DNA of 64,000 bases from assembly GCA_963575745.1 (NCBI GenBank), contig CAUYUJ010019284.1, positions 40,001-104,000 on the forward strand, read 5' to 3'. Below, piece after piece: positions 39,483-49,542 of this stretch (within the stretch, counting starts at the first letter, position 1; each line of letters opens with the position of its first letter). Both the position numbers and the translations under genes were made by a program. The notes under the pieces were generated by a model that made no database searches, was not told where the DNA came from, and was given only the letters and a program-made list of their open reading frames with translations. Source of the DNA: Prorocentrum cordatum. Taxonomy: Eukaryota > Sar > Dinophyceae > Prorocentrales > Prorocentraceae.

Positions 39483-42202
39483 CGAATGAAGGATTATTGG
39501 TTGGTGTACACGCGAGCTGTCAACGATGCCATGTACAAGTGTACGAACCTGTGCTGTGCACGCAGTGCGGCGTGTTCGGCCACCCACAATGTATCAACCT
39601 CGAGTACTTCCAGGGGTACCCGTTCTGTGGTACATGTATGGCCGGAGTCGCACAACAGTGCGCTTCGTATGAAAATGGTCTACGACGGGAACAGTGGACA
39701 CGTTCTCTGGCTGAGCAACTTACTACCTGGCGAGGGCGGGCCACAGAAGCACTTGGTCTGTCAGCTTGTGTAGGAGTGGCAATCGGAGGTGCAGCGGCGA
39801 CCGCTACTGGTGCAGCGCTTTCGCTGGTGCGTGGAGTAGTGCAAGGGGCTAGGGAAGGAGCTACTTCTTCAGAGCCGCTGGCTTTGCCAGCCCCCGAGCC
39901 GCCAGCAGAGCCAACCACTGCTTCTGGACAGCTTACCAGCCGCGAGCTTCTCAGGCCGAAGAGAGCCGCCAGGCGGGCCCAGTCCTTCGACCGCGCCGCC
40001 GGCGCCGCTGGTGGCCACTGCTTGGCGTGCCACACGGCCAACTTAGGCCACGCCCGCCACCTTCGCTCCGGAGACTGCGTGGGCTTCCCTGGAAGCTCGT
40101 TCTACCGCCGACAGGAAGCGCCAGCGCCAGAGCCAGCTCAACCACTACCAGCCCTGCAGGAACCAACCGAGGCACAGACCTTGGGCGACAAGGCCGCAGA
40201 CGACGCCACGAAACTCCCGCCGCCGAGCTCTTACAACAGTGCCTACGACGGCACCGCAGCACCGACGACTGGGGACCAGTCGGGAGGGAAGCCTTCCGAT
40301 AGGCCCCCTGGCCTGGATCCGCCGGGAGGGCCTCCTTCCGATGGACCTGGGGACCGGTCGGGAGGGAAGCCTTCCGATAGGGCCCCTGGCCAGGTTTCGT
40401 CGGGAGGGCTTCCTTCCGATGGGCTTGGCCGGGCTTCTGCTTCTGCCCCGCAGTACGGCAACGAGCTCAGCGACGCGATCCAGAGTTTGACGTCGGTGGT
40501 GGAGGGCTTGTCGACTACAGTGAAGAACCTTCAAGAGTCGGTCGAACGTCTCAGTGGCAGAGTAGAGCAGGTAGAGTTCGAATGGGCTTTCTGGCAGTCT
40601 GTTCAGGTTCAGGACGAGCTCCCCGACAGCAACACCGCACCACACCAGGCAGAGTACTACCAGCTGAGTGCCAGCGGCACGCCGCGCAGCGCGGCAGGCC
40701 GGCGCAGCGATCCCGATCCGAGCGCCGAGTGGTACGACGCGCCGGCGGGGGATCGGGGCCCGATTTTTGGGGCAGGAAACGTGGCCGACGACTTGTTGGC
40801 CATTACAGAGGGCCAGGGGGCCCGGCAGCCGCAGGAGCTGCCACCGCAGCCATCCACCGCACCTACGGCGAGGCTCCCGCTGCAGGACGGCGGCTGCGCG
40901 ACGGCGAGCTTACCCAGGAGGGAGGCGAACCTTGCGACGACGTCTGGGGACCCAGGGTTGTGGCCACGACCCGATGTTCCTGGGCAGGAACAACAAGTAC
41001 CACCAGGACTGATTCAGCAGGGTATCACCGACGACCAGGGCATCCTCTCCCGAGGCGCAGGCGCATCGCGCAGCGGAGCGTTGGCCAGTCGTCTGCCTGT
41101 GAACCCCCGCGGCACGGAGGTCAGTGTCAACCAGGAGAATTTCGTAGGCGGGAGCGTTGCTCCATACGTGCAGCCACTTTCGCTGGTCGCCGTTACGCCA
41201 CAGACGGTTCCTCCGAACACTAACGACAGTGACGTGTTTTCTTTCCTGGGAGGTGCACAGCCCGCGCGGTCCCTGGGGGGCCACGCAGCAGCCGGGGCAG
41301 AGGGCCCATCTGCACGGCAGCCGCAGAGCGCGAGTTGTGGAGCGCCGCTTCTGGGAGCACTCGGAGGACTGGCGCCGACTCCACCTGAGCTTCTTGACGG
41401 GGATGCGCCCCCGCAGTCTTTGAGCCCGGCGGAGCTGAATATGTTGATGAAGTCTATTCAGGTGTTCGTGCCAGAGTTTCCCAAGCTAGAGATGGGCGAT
41501 TCTTCTTCCAGAGCAGGTAGACTTCTGAGTTGGCGGTTTTCTGTCGACCAGGCCATAAACCCGGCTGGCCCGCACTTGATCCAGTGGTGGAAGTGGTGCC
41601 AGCGCGAGGCCGAGAAGGCATATAAGATGTTTCTTAAGATGCCGATTCACCAGCGGGAGGCGGTTCTCCCTACTGCTCCAATGCCGGAGGCATGGTTGCA
41701 GGTAGAAGCGTGGATCAGGCCACGCATGCTCGACGCGCTGCCGAAGGACATCCGCGATTGGGTAAACTTGAGGGCCCGCCAAGGCAAGGTGGACCCATCA
41801 CACGTTCTTCTCTTCTACGTGATGAAGACTTTCTCCCCTGGCGGTGCGGACGAGAAGGTTCATCTGATCAACTCAGTGCTGAACCCGAGCGTGTGCTCAC
41901 AGCCGCGCGCGGCCCAGGTGGAGCTTTTGAAGTGGAAGGAGAATCTCCGGAGGTGTGCCGAGCTGGGCTGCTACCCTCCAGATCTTCTTCTGGCTTACAG
42001 AGCGATGGAATCTATCTTTTGTGCTGTATTCGACAAAGCCGAACCGCAGCTCCACCAGTTCGACCATAGCAGGTCAACTTGGTCTGCCTCACGTGATTAC
42101 CCTGCAGGCGATAGAACACGTCGCTGCTTTCGCCGAGGCGGAGCTGGGAAAGTTGGTTCTTCATGGGGGCGTTGGTTTGAACGCCGGACTACCTCTCACT
42201 GA
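39470..42202 (+). CDS. gag: Copia Gag with N-terminal PHD-type zinc finger
   Basis: I chose the ATG at 39470, the first after the LTR. An in-frame ATG at 39431 lies inside the LTR. Residues 17-56 give C-x2-C-x9-C-x2-C-x4-H-x2-C-x11-C-x2-C, the C4HC3 spacing of PHD fingers. Then comes a Pro/Ala-rich region with four in-frame SGG-PSD hairpin motifs (40280-40420) and a coiled stretch (LTSVVEGLSTTVKNLQESVE). The C-terminal ~250 residues (from LSPAELNMLMKSIQVFVPEF) resemble a capsid domain. Meaningful frame ends near 42065, where coding continues one frame further on. The last ~45 codons here are probably out-of-frame sequence. Confidence 0.75.
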   Translation: MSPTPNEGLLVGVHASCQRCHVQVYEPVLCTQCGVFGHPQCINLEYFQGYPFCGTCMAGVAQQCASYENGLRREQWTRSLAEQLTTWRGRATEALGLSACVGVAIGGAAATATGAALSLVRGVVQGAREGATSSEPLALPAPEPPAEPTTASGQLTSRELLRPKRAARRAQSFDRAAGAAGGHCLACHTANLGHARHLRSGDCVGFPGSSFYRRQEAPAPEPAQPLPALQEPTEAQTLGDKAADDATKLPPPSSYNSAYDGTAAPTTGDQSGGKPSDRPPGLDPPGGPPSDGPGDRSGGKPSDRAPGQVSSGGLPSDGLGRASASAPQYGNELSDAIQSLTSVVEGLSTTVKNLQESVERLSGRVEQVEFEWAFWQSVQVQDELPDSNTAPHQAEYYQLSASGTPRSAAGRRSDPDPSAEWYDAPAGDRGPIFGAGNVADDLLAITEGQGARQPQELPPQPSTAPTARLPLQDGGCATASLPRREANLATTSGDPGLWPRPDVPGQEQQVPPGLIQQGITDDQGILSRGAGASRSGALASRLPVNPRGTEVSVNQENFVGGSVAPYVQPLSLVAVTPQTVPPNTNDSDVFSFLGGAQPARSLGGHAAAGAEGPSARQPQSASCGAPLLGALGGLAPTPPELLDGDAPPQSLSPAELNMLMKSIQVFVPEFPKLEMGDSSSRAGRLLSWRFSVDQAINPAGPHLIQWWKWCQREAEKAYKMFLKMPIHQREAVLPTAPMPEAWLQVEAWIRPRMLDALPKDIRDWVNLRARQGKVDPSHVLLFYVMKTFSPGGADEKVHLINSVLNPSVCSQPRAAQVELLKWKENLRRCAELGCYPPDLLLAYRAMESIFCAVFDKAEPQLHQFDHSRSTWSASRDYPAGDRTRRCFRRGGAGKVGSSWGRWFERRTTSH

Positions 42203-45145
42203 CAACCAGAAGGCGCGCCAGCACCAGATCAAGGAGACGGAAAAGAAACGTGCCGCCGCTCTCCGGCAAACAGCGGCGCAACCGACGCAACAAGCACCGA
42301 CTACTGGGAATGCCGCTGCCGTTCGCTACTCTTCCACGACTTCTAGCTGGGCCAGCCCCTGCAGGTCCTGGACAGAGCGTGGCGTCTGCCAGCGCGGCAT
42401 TAGTTGTCATTTTGCCCACCCCGGCTTCCCTGTCACGGAGGGCCGCTGCATTACTTGCGGCGCCAAGGACCACAGGGGGAAAGACTGCAAGGCGCCGGGA
42501 GGCGGAGCCGACCCTAACCGTGAAGCCGCCTGGGAGGAGTACCGCAAGAGAAAGGAGCAAGCAGCAGCCGCAGGGAAAGCAGGAGCCAAAGGACGAGGCA
42601 AAGGACACCCAAAAGGAGGAAAAGGTAAAGACAAAGACAAGGACAAGGGCAAGGCGAACGCAGCCATTTCTGCTGAACAACCTGCAGGCGCACCGCCGGC
42701 GACCAGCGCCCAGGCCAAGGCGGCCTTCGACGGAGAGTCTCTGAGGGCCTCTTCGGCTACGACAACCGCGAGGTTTCCGAGGCAGGCCGTTGGTTTGGAC
42801 AGCTGGGCGAACGTGCACCTGATTCACCAGAAGGGCACCGTCTCTGACGCAGAGTACCCGCATACCCTCAGTCTGGCGCACGGCCAGTGCAAGTGCCGAC
42901 GGGATACCGGGCGCAAGGGCGTACCGCGATGTTTCGTACCTTGGGAGGATATCAGTGACAACATTGATCTCTTCCCAGAAGGGTTCCTGTGGGAACGCGG
43001 CTGCACGATTGAGCGGGGCGACCAGCGCGTCTTGCGGACGCCGAAGGGCAGGGTCTTCAAGATCCAAACGTGGGGTTCTCTACCGTACATCCTCAAGAGC
43101 GACTTGAACCTCGTCTTGAACGATTCACCAGACACCCTTCAGCCCGGCCGCAGCGGGCGCCAGGCAGAGACCCCGACAGCCGCCAGAGCCTCCAGGACGG
43201 CAGCGGACCAGAAGCAGCTGAGGTCGCAGCTCAAGCACCTCTTGGACGACTTCGGCAAGAAGGGTGTGCAGAAGATCCAGTCCAAGTACCGCAACTTGCC
43301 GGATCTGTACTACAACGACGACGCCGACGCCATCATCACCCCTGCTCGCTTTGAGGAGCTGGGAGACGACGCGGTGCAGTCCAAGGGGGGTTCTACTGGC
43401 ATGGCCCGTGTGTGGGAGCACTGCAGTGGGTCATCGGCGCTGAGCGACCACGCTCGGAACACTGACGTTCCCCACTTACCACCAGTCGACTGCCGATATG
43501 GTTGGAACACAGGGAGGGCGGACGACCAGACGACCATCGTGGACGCGATCATATCCCCCGGCGTGGAGACTCTTTTCGCTTCGCCGAATTGCGCTCCGTG
43601 GGGAAACCACACCAGAAACCTACCAGCAGACACTCTGGAGACCAAGAGGCGATCCGAGACACCATGCTTGAGGTTCTTAGCGGTGTGTTGTCAGTTACTG
43701 ATGGGTAGACGTTACATCATCGAGAACAGCGCGCATTCCGACATCTTCACCAAGAGCCCGCTCGAGCCTCTACGGACGATGCCGTTTCACACGGCATTGC
43801 TGGACCAATGCGCTTGTGGTGGACAACTCGAAGGGCAGTTCATTCGGAAAAGGTCACACTTCCAAGGCTCTCACGAGCTACCGAACTTGAGCGTGCAGTG
43901 CCGTGGCGGCCACGATCACCTCCACCTCCGAGGGGCCGGTCGCGCTGCATCTGCGGCACAGTACCCCAAGGAAGAGTGCCGGCGAATCCTCTTGGATTGT
44001 CCAGCCGGGCCTGATCCAGCTGAAGGGGGGAGGTACACACCTTCTCTTTCAAAACTGGCTGGTTTGAGTAAGGCTTCGAGGATCGAGTGCGTGCTTGGTG
44101 ACTTACACCGGATTGCAGTGGACAAAGACTTCGGTGTTCAGTGGAATATGATCATGGGTCCTTGGTTACAAGAGCATCCAGTGTTGAGAAAGAGCTCAGT
44201 GGTTCAAGTGGCTTCATCTGCGTCGTGCTCACAGTCATCACCGTTATCACATACTATACAAACACATGGGTTGGGGTACGCGGGTGATCGGTCGGGAGGG
44301 TTACCTTTCGATAGTCGCCGTGGTGATCCGTCGGGAGGGCTTCCTTTCGATAGACACCATAGCTCGATTCAGACACGTGGTATGGGATGTGAAAAGGATC
44401 CGTCGGGAGGGGCGCCTTTCGATTGGTTCCGTAGCCGTGTTTGCTCAGGCAACGTGTCGGGAGGGTTTCCTTTCGACGAGCGTTCAGAACGAGTCAACCC
44501 GGCAGCGCAGAGTTGTGAACCCATGCAGGCGCACGTGCTAGCCATGTTGGCCACGATGGCTGCGAGGGTGGATTCTCTCGGGGCCGCAGTGCAGCAGGCT
44601 GTGGGCATACCAGCTACTTCTGTGGCGTGCACTGGCACGGTGGGAACGGGAGCCGGAGAGTCCCCTGACAGCGAGGAGGCCGTAGCCGGGCCGCCTCTAC
44701 CTCAGCCTTCCCATCAGCGCCGGGAGTTGCAAGACCTGGTGGGGGGCGAGCTCCGGGACAAGCCGTGGCAACATCATAAGTATTCTGCCGACAGTGCTCT
44801 ATGGCAGGGTGCCGCACTTCGGCGTCGACAGCACCATCGCCGGTCGAACGTGTCTCTGGGCGTATGTACTGTGGACCTGAGTGGCCCTCATGAGCCAACG
44901 CCCCGGCCAGGAGGACAGATCACAAAAGATCCGTGTCATTATTTCTTGGTCTTAACAGTGAGGCCAGATGAGACAGCATCTTCTTGTGACGTGGCTGTGC
45001 AGACTTCTGGGCCAGACGGAGGCCAGGAGCAGGCGGGCGGAACTGCCGGGCAGACGTCGCCGCGACCGGCTCTGATCTACGTCGCCCTTCTGGGCGCGAA
45101 GAGCGAGGCCTCGAAGGCAGTGCAACATCTGCTCGCCCAGGTCAA
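42066..45145 (+). pseudogene. pol: Copia pol part 1: zinc fingers, protease, methyltransferase-like domain, integrase start
   Basis: Frame +1 relative to Gag. It contains a CCCH finger (C-x8-C-x5-C-x3-H) and a CCHC knuckle CITCGAKDHRGKDC. The protease site is at GLDSWANVHLI, where DSW stands for the usual DSG. At about 43400-43790 lie motifs like a C5-methyltransferase: CSGSSALSDHAR (SAM loop), SPNCAPWG (Pro-x-Cys loop) and YIIENSAHSD (ENV-like). Four more SGG-PFD motifs lie at 44292-44477. The integrase core opens with CTVDLSGPHEP. The frame then breaks near 45145. The integrase HHCC finger is not evident. Confidence 0.72.
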
Positions 45146-45147
45146 CA

Positions 45148-48100
45148 ATGACCGAGATCGTGTTCCGCTTGCACAGCGACCAGGGGTCCGAGTTCATGAA
45201 CGAGGAGCTCAGCAACTTCTGCTCCTACCACGGCATCCACAAAACATCGACAGCAGGCTACGACCCTAACGGGAATGCCTCTGCCGAGTCGGCCGTGGGC
45301 ATCTTGAAGCGCAGGGCCCGGTACCTCTTGAGCGGCAGCAGACTTCCGACCACCTGGTGGGGAGTAGCGACACTTGCAGCAGCTCAGTTGTGCAGAGCAG
45401 ACGCTGGACTGGGAGAGTACCCTCGGATACCTTTCGGTGCCAGGGCGATGTTGGTGCACGACCCTCCTCCGAGAAACGCCTTTCTGCCACGCGCAGAGCC
45501 AGCAGCGGTGTTCGGCCCCAGCAGCACTGTCCCGAATGGGATGTGGACGTACCAGCGAGGCGCGGTGAAGGTCAAGACCAACTTGCAGCCCCAGGGTTTG
45601 AACGAGGAAGAGTTCAATTGGGTCAAGATCAACATGAGCAACTGGGATCCGCCTGACGCTCCACTGCCTCTTCCGGAGCCAGAGAAGTACGACGCCGGAG
45701 CGGTGGTTCCTTCGTTCTTACCAGACGGAGCAGCTACGCGAGAAACAGCAACTTGCCCAGCTTGCGTGGCAATTCGCCGCAAGAGGCGGCAACTGGAACC
45801 CCATAGTCTGGTTTGGGGGGAGTGTCTCAAGGCACCGCCGCCTCCGCCAGCAGCACAAGGGCCCGTAGTCGACGTACCTGCTGAAGGACCTCCGCCGGCC
45901 GACGAGGCGGACGACGAGCCCGCGAACCATCCTCGAGAGGATCACGGTGGGCCGCCGCCGGTCGCCGCGAAGGTGGCGGCAAGCTCTGGCGAGACTCGGC
46001 GCACGTACGGGGCAACGTCCTTGAATGCCTTCTTGGAGTACCCCCATGCATGCCTTGCTCTATCCGAAGCGGCCACCTGGGGTTCAGCTGAACAAGACCT
46101 CTCGCATGTTGGCGACACAGAAGTCCCTGGCACAGAGGACACTTTGGGCCGCACTTCCGACGATGAAGACACGGAGTTGGACCTCGATGACGAGTGGGCC
46201 GTGCACGGAGGAGCTGTTGTTCCCGATATGTCTCTTGTGGATCACGCTGATCATCCGGGTCAAGCCGCTGATGACCATGATTGTAATGCCGGAGCACTTC
46301 AAGATGAACGTGGTGACGCTGACGCAGACGTGGACGAACCTTGCCCTGAGGCGCCTGCGCTGCGACGGAGGCGCAAGCAGAAGGAACGAAGACGCTTCAA
46401 ACGGCAACGTCAGCAAGGACACTACTATCCCGTCTGCTTCGACTACGCCGGAGCTGCTGTTCAGGCGGCAGAAGGCCATGTCGATCTCCTGCACAAGGAG
46501 GCGCTGCAGCAACTGATCGACAAGGAGCCGGAGAAGCGGATCGTGCCGACCCAGGAGGTCGCGAAGAGCGTCGGGGCTGAGCTGATGAACTGGAAGCTCG
46601 CGGCGGAGGCGGAGTTGACCGGCAACTTCTTCGGCATGGGGGCTTTCCACAGGACGACCCCTGACGAGCTCCGCGCGCATGGGCGGCCGCTGCCGATGAC
46701 GTGCGTGTGGTCCAAGAGCGACGAGAAGTACAAATGCCGAGCCTGCGTGTGCGGTAACTTCGCCGAGCCGGACCCCAAGCTGCAGTCCTGGACCGCGCAG
46801 GCCGAACCATCCTCGTTGCTCGCTGCGCTGAAGCTCGGCGCAATGCGTGGCTGGGCCGTGAGCAAGCACGACGTCAAGGGCGCCTTCCTCAACGCGCACA
46901 TGCCCAAAGACACGCTCGTCGTAGTTGCCCCTCCGGCTCAGTGGGTGCGCTGGGGACTCGTGGAGGCCGGCATCAATTGGACCTTGGACAGGGCTGTGTA
47001 CGGTTTGCGCGAGTCACCGAAGCTATGGGCAGAGGGGCGAGACAAGAAGCTCCGCGACTTGCGGTGGACAGGCCCGGCTTCTGGGAACAGTAAATCGCAT
47101 TACCTTGAACAGTGCAGTGCTGATTCGCAAGTGTGGTACATCAAGGACGCCACAGACACTTCGAAACAGGTTTTGGGTGTATTGGTCGTTTACGTCGATG
47201 ATTTACTCATGGTGACAGAGATGGGATCTACAAGATCTGCTCTCCTGGCCGCAATGGAATCGATGTGGACTCTCGCCAAGGAGGCCGTGCTGGAGGTAAC
47301 CAGGCCTCTGACCTTCTTGGGCATTGACATCACTCTTCTGCACAATGGTGATATCAAGCTTCACCAGGAACGCTTCGTGGACAGTCTTTTGAAGAAGTAC
47401 GGCATGGAAAACTGTAATGCCATCAAATGCGTCCAAATGGGGCCGCTGCCAGCAGAACCAGACGAACCTGCTTTGCCTGCTCTCCGGCAGCTACAAGCAT
47501 ATAGTGGGGAATGCAACTGGCTTGCCACCAGAACGCGCCCAGACATATCATACTACACCTCGTTATTGGCATCTTCGTGCTCAAAATTCTCGTCTTGGAG
47601 TATGGAACTCGCCCAGAAGATACTCAGGTACCTGATGGGCACTGCGTCCAAAGGGATCCTTTTGACGAGGACAGGCAACGAAGAGTGCTTGGAAGTGTGG
47701 ACAGATGCCGGGTACGCCGGTGCTGACACCCGCTCTCAGAGTGGATTGGTCGTGGTATGGGCTGGCAGCATCGTGGCGTGGCGCTCTTCCAGACAGTCGG
47801 TTTCTACTCTATCGACAGCAGAGGCAGAGCTCTACAGTGCGACGCTGGGGTGGCAAATAGTGGAGGGTCTGAGGCATCTTCTCTCCAACCTCGGCGCCAA
47901 GATCCCCAAAGTGACGGTTCTCATAGACAACCGGGCTGCTCTGAGCATAGCCATGTGCGGCGCCAATTGGAAGACGCGTTATTTTGCCGTGCGTGGACAC
48001 CGGCTTCACGAAGAACACGAACGTGGAGCAGCAGAGCTTCTGCACTGTCCAACATCTGGCATGATTGCGGACTGCTTGACGAAGCTCGCCGCGAACGCGG

Positions 48101-48942
48101 TCATCCAGGTGCTTCTCGACGCCATGGACGGTGTTTTTCCGGAGAGAACTGTCGAACTGCCAGACTCAGGAGCGCGACGGGCTGAGCACCAAGGCTCAGG
48201 GCAGGGCGCGGTGAAGCAGGACCACCATCGCACCTCCGTCTCTCCTGGACCTTGGAACCGTGGAGACATCGCAGGCGACGGCCCAGATCCGTGGAGACAG
48301 GTTTCGGCGTCGGGAAGCCAGTCGGGAGGGCGACCTTCCGATGGACGTCGTGATGCCGCTTCCTCTGCTTCGTTGGGACCAAGCGCAGGCGCCACTGGAA
48401 CGGGGAGACGCTCTGTGTACGACTCTGCGACCACCCGCAAGGTCATCGAGTCTTGGAGTGACAAGCCTCCGCCTGACCAGACCATGTCTCTCAAGACAGC
48501 AGTGATTGAGTACCCCATGATGTGTCCGAACCATGAGAACGACGATCCGCTGTGGGGGGATATTTTCAAATTGCTGTGCGCGAAGTATTCGCCGGACAAT
48601 TTTGACAGGTTGCCAGAGTTGCACAACATGTACGGCGAGTGCAAGAGGGATTGGTACGCCATGTTCGTGAAGGCCAACCTCCTCGACAACGACACGCTGC
48701 GGGCTGTTCTGGGTGGTGTTCTCCAGGAGCAGACCTCAGAGGTCAAGGACGACCAGCAGGTCACGGCCACCATCCCGGAGAGCGACGAGGAGGAGCCAGC
48801 CAAGAAGCGCAGGCGCGGCAAGAAACGATGCCGGCCTGGAGCGAACGACCGCCGGGCTGCGAAGGCACAGAAGGCGCAGGACGACTCGCAGAGACAGTCC
48901 ACGGCTGCGGCCGCCGGAGCCGCGGATGGGGGGAGCACGTGA
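45148..48942 (+). CDS. pol: Copia pol part 2: integrase end, reverse transcriptase, RNase H, extension
   Basis: Another +1 shift. The integrase finishes with HSDQGSEF and NASAESAV, exactly D-x35-E. The reverse transcriptase has VSKHDVKGAFLNA, YGLRESPKLW and VYVDDLLMV. RNase H is in ordinary order: WTDAGYAG, STAEAELYSA, LIDNRAAL, ADCLTK. After about codon 1000 a ~270-residue extension holds an SGGRPSD motif, a globular segment (VIEYPMMCPNHENDD) and a basic patch PAKKRRRGKKR like a nuclear localisation signal. The TGA stop (48940-48942) lies inside the 3' LTR. The 1,264 codons are uninterrupted. Confidence 0.88.
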   Translation: MTEIVFRLHSDQGSEFMNEELSNFCSYHGIHKTSTAGYDPNGNASAESAVGILKRRARYLLSGSRLPTTWWGVATLAAAQLCRADAGLGEYPRIPFGARAMLVHDPPPRNAFLPRAEPAAVFGPSSTVPNGMWTYQRGAVKVKTNLQPQGLNEEEFNWVKINMSNWDPPDAPLPLPEPEKYDAGAVVPSFLPDGAATRETATCPACVAIRRKRRQLEPHSLVWGECLKAPPPPPAAQGPVVDVPAEGPPPADEADDEPANHPREDHGGPPPVAAKVAASSGETRRTYGATSLNAFLEYPHACLALSEAATWGSAEQDLSHVGDTEVPGTEDTLGRTSDDEDTELDLDDEWAVHGGAVVPDMSLVDHADHPGQAADDHDCNAGALQDERGDADADVDEPCPEAPALRRRRKQKERRRFKRQRQQGHYYPVCFDYAGAAVQAAEGHVDLLHKEALQQLIDKEPEKRIVPTQEVAKSVGAELMNWKLAAEAELTGNFFGMGAFHRTTPDELRAHGRPLPMTCVWSKSDEKYKCRACVCGNFAEPDPKLQSWTAQAEPSSLLAALKLGAMRGWAVSKHDVKGAFLNAHMPKDTLVVVAPPAQWVRWGLVEAGINWTLDRAVYGLRESPKLWAEGRDKKLRDLRWTGPASGNSKSHYLEQCSADSQVWYIKDATDTSKQVLGVLVVYVDDLLMVTEMGSTRSALLAAMESMWTLAKEAVLEVTRPLTFLGIDITLLHNGDIKLHQERFVDSLLKKYGMENCNAIKCVQMGPLPAEPDEPALPALRQLQAYSGECNWLATRTRPDISYYTSLLASSCSKFSSWSMELAQKILRYLMGTASKGILLTRTGNEECLEVWTDAGYAGADTRSQSGLVVVWAGSIVAWRSSRQSVSTLSTAEAELYSATLGWQIVEGLRHLLSNLGAKIPKVTVLIDNRAALSIAMCGANWKTRYFAVRGHRLHEEHERGAAELLHCPTSGMIADCLTKLAANAVIQVLLDAMDGVFPERTVELPDSGARRAEHQGSGQGAVKQDHHRTSVSPGPWNRGDIAGDGPDPWRQVSASGSQSGGRPSDGRRDAASSASLGPSAGATGTGRRSVYDSATTRKVIESWSDKPPPDQTMSLKTAVIEYPMMCPNHENDDPLWGDIFKLLCAKYSPDNFDRLPELHNMYGECKRDWYAMFVKANLLDNDTLRAVLGGVLQEQTSEVKDDQQVTATIPESDEEEPAKKRRRGKKRCRPGANDRRAAKAQKAQDDSQRQSTAAAAGAADGGST
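48924..48935 (+). promoter_or_regulatory. Polypurine tract
   Basis: GGATGGGGGGAG directly abuts the 3' LTR start, as expected for the plus-strand primer. It has one pyrimidine. Confidence 0.75.
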
Positions 48943-49542
48943 ATCCTTTGAACCCCGCGTTTCTGAGTGGTCATGCGCGTCGCACCTGGATCAGTGAGCA
49001 GATTAGCAATGCAGAATCATGTGCATAGCATCTTGAGGCATGGTGTGTATTATAGTTCTGATAAACTGTTTCGGCATGCGCGCGCTGGAGGCGCGACGCC
49101 CCGGGAGCTCTCGACCCCGTCCCTGCTTGGGTCGTTTCTTCTTTCCCTGGGCTCTCGACCCCTTCACGGGGTGTAGACGTCCGGAGGCCTGTCGGGAGGG
49201 CTTCCTTTCGATCGGCTCCAGGGCCCAAGCCATTTGAATAGCGTGTCACACAAGCAGAACTGTTTGTAGACTTTATTGCCAAAGCCATCGCCGATCTATC
49301 GATGATGCATGCATTTGTGCTGTCCGCAGCTACTTTTTTTAGTCAATGTAATAACATATTGTCTATCGCCGGTTGGCAAGCCAGCTACGTCTGGCACGCG
49401 CGCGCCAGCTGCTACTGCAACCGCTTTGGCTCAAGGCCAAGCCGAGCGCACACTGATTGGAAAAGGTACTCGCCTTTCATCCTTCTTTTCGTTCCACTGC
49501 GATCGTCATGTCAGAAGATTTACCCCTAGTAGCAGTTTCAAG
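48936..49542 (+). repeat. 3' LTR
   Basis: 607 bp, same length as the 5' LTR. Ends GTTTCAAG. It contains the palindromic motif at 49192-49212 and TTTGGCTCAAG near 49427 where the 5' copy has TTCGGCTCAAG. Confidence 0.88.

Larger units (their letters stand above)
38859..49542 (+). mobile_element. Complete copia-type LTR retrotransposon
   Basis: 10.7 kb with two 607-bp LTRs. About 15 substitutions and no indels separate them by my count (about 97.5% identity). It has a primer site next to the 5' LTR, a polypurine tract next to the 3' LTR, and a 5-bp target duplication. Order: Gag, zinc fingers, protease, methyltransferase-like domain, integrase, reverse transcriptase, RNase H, C-terminal extension. 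Integrase before reverse transcriptase is the copia order. Two frame changes (about 42065 and 45145) mean this copy cannot make one uninterrupted polyprotein. Confidence 0.93.
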
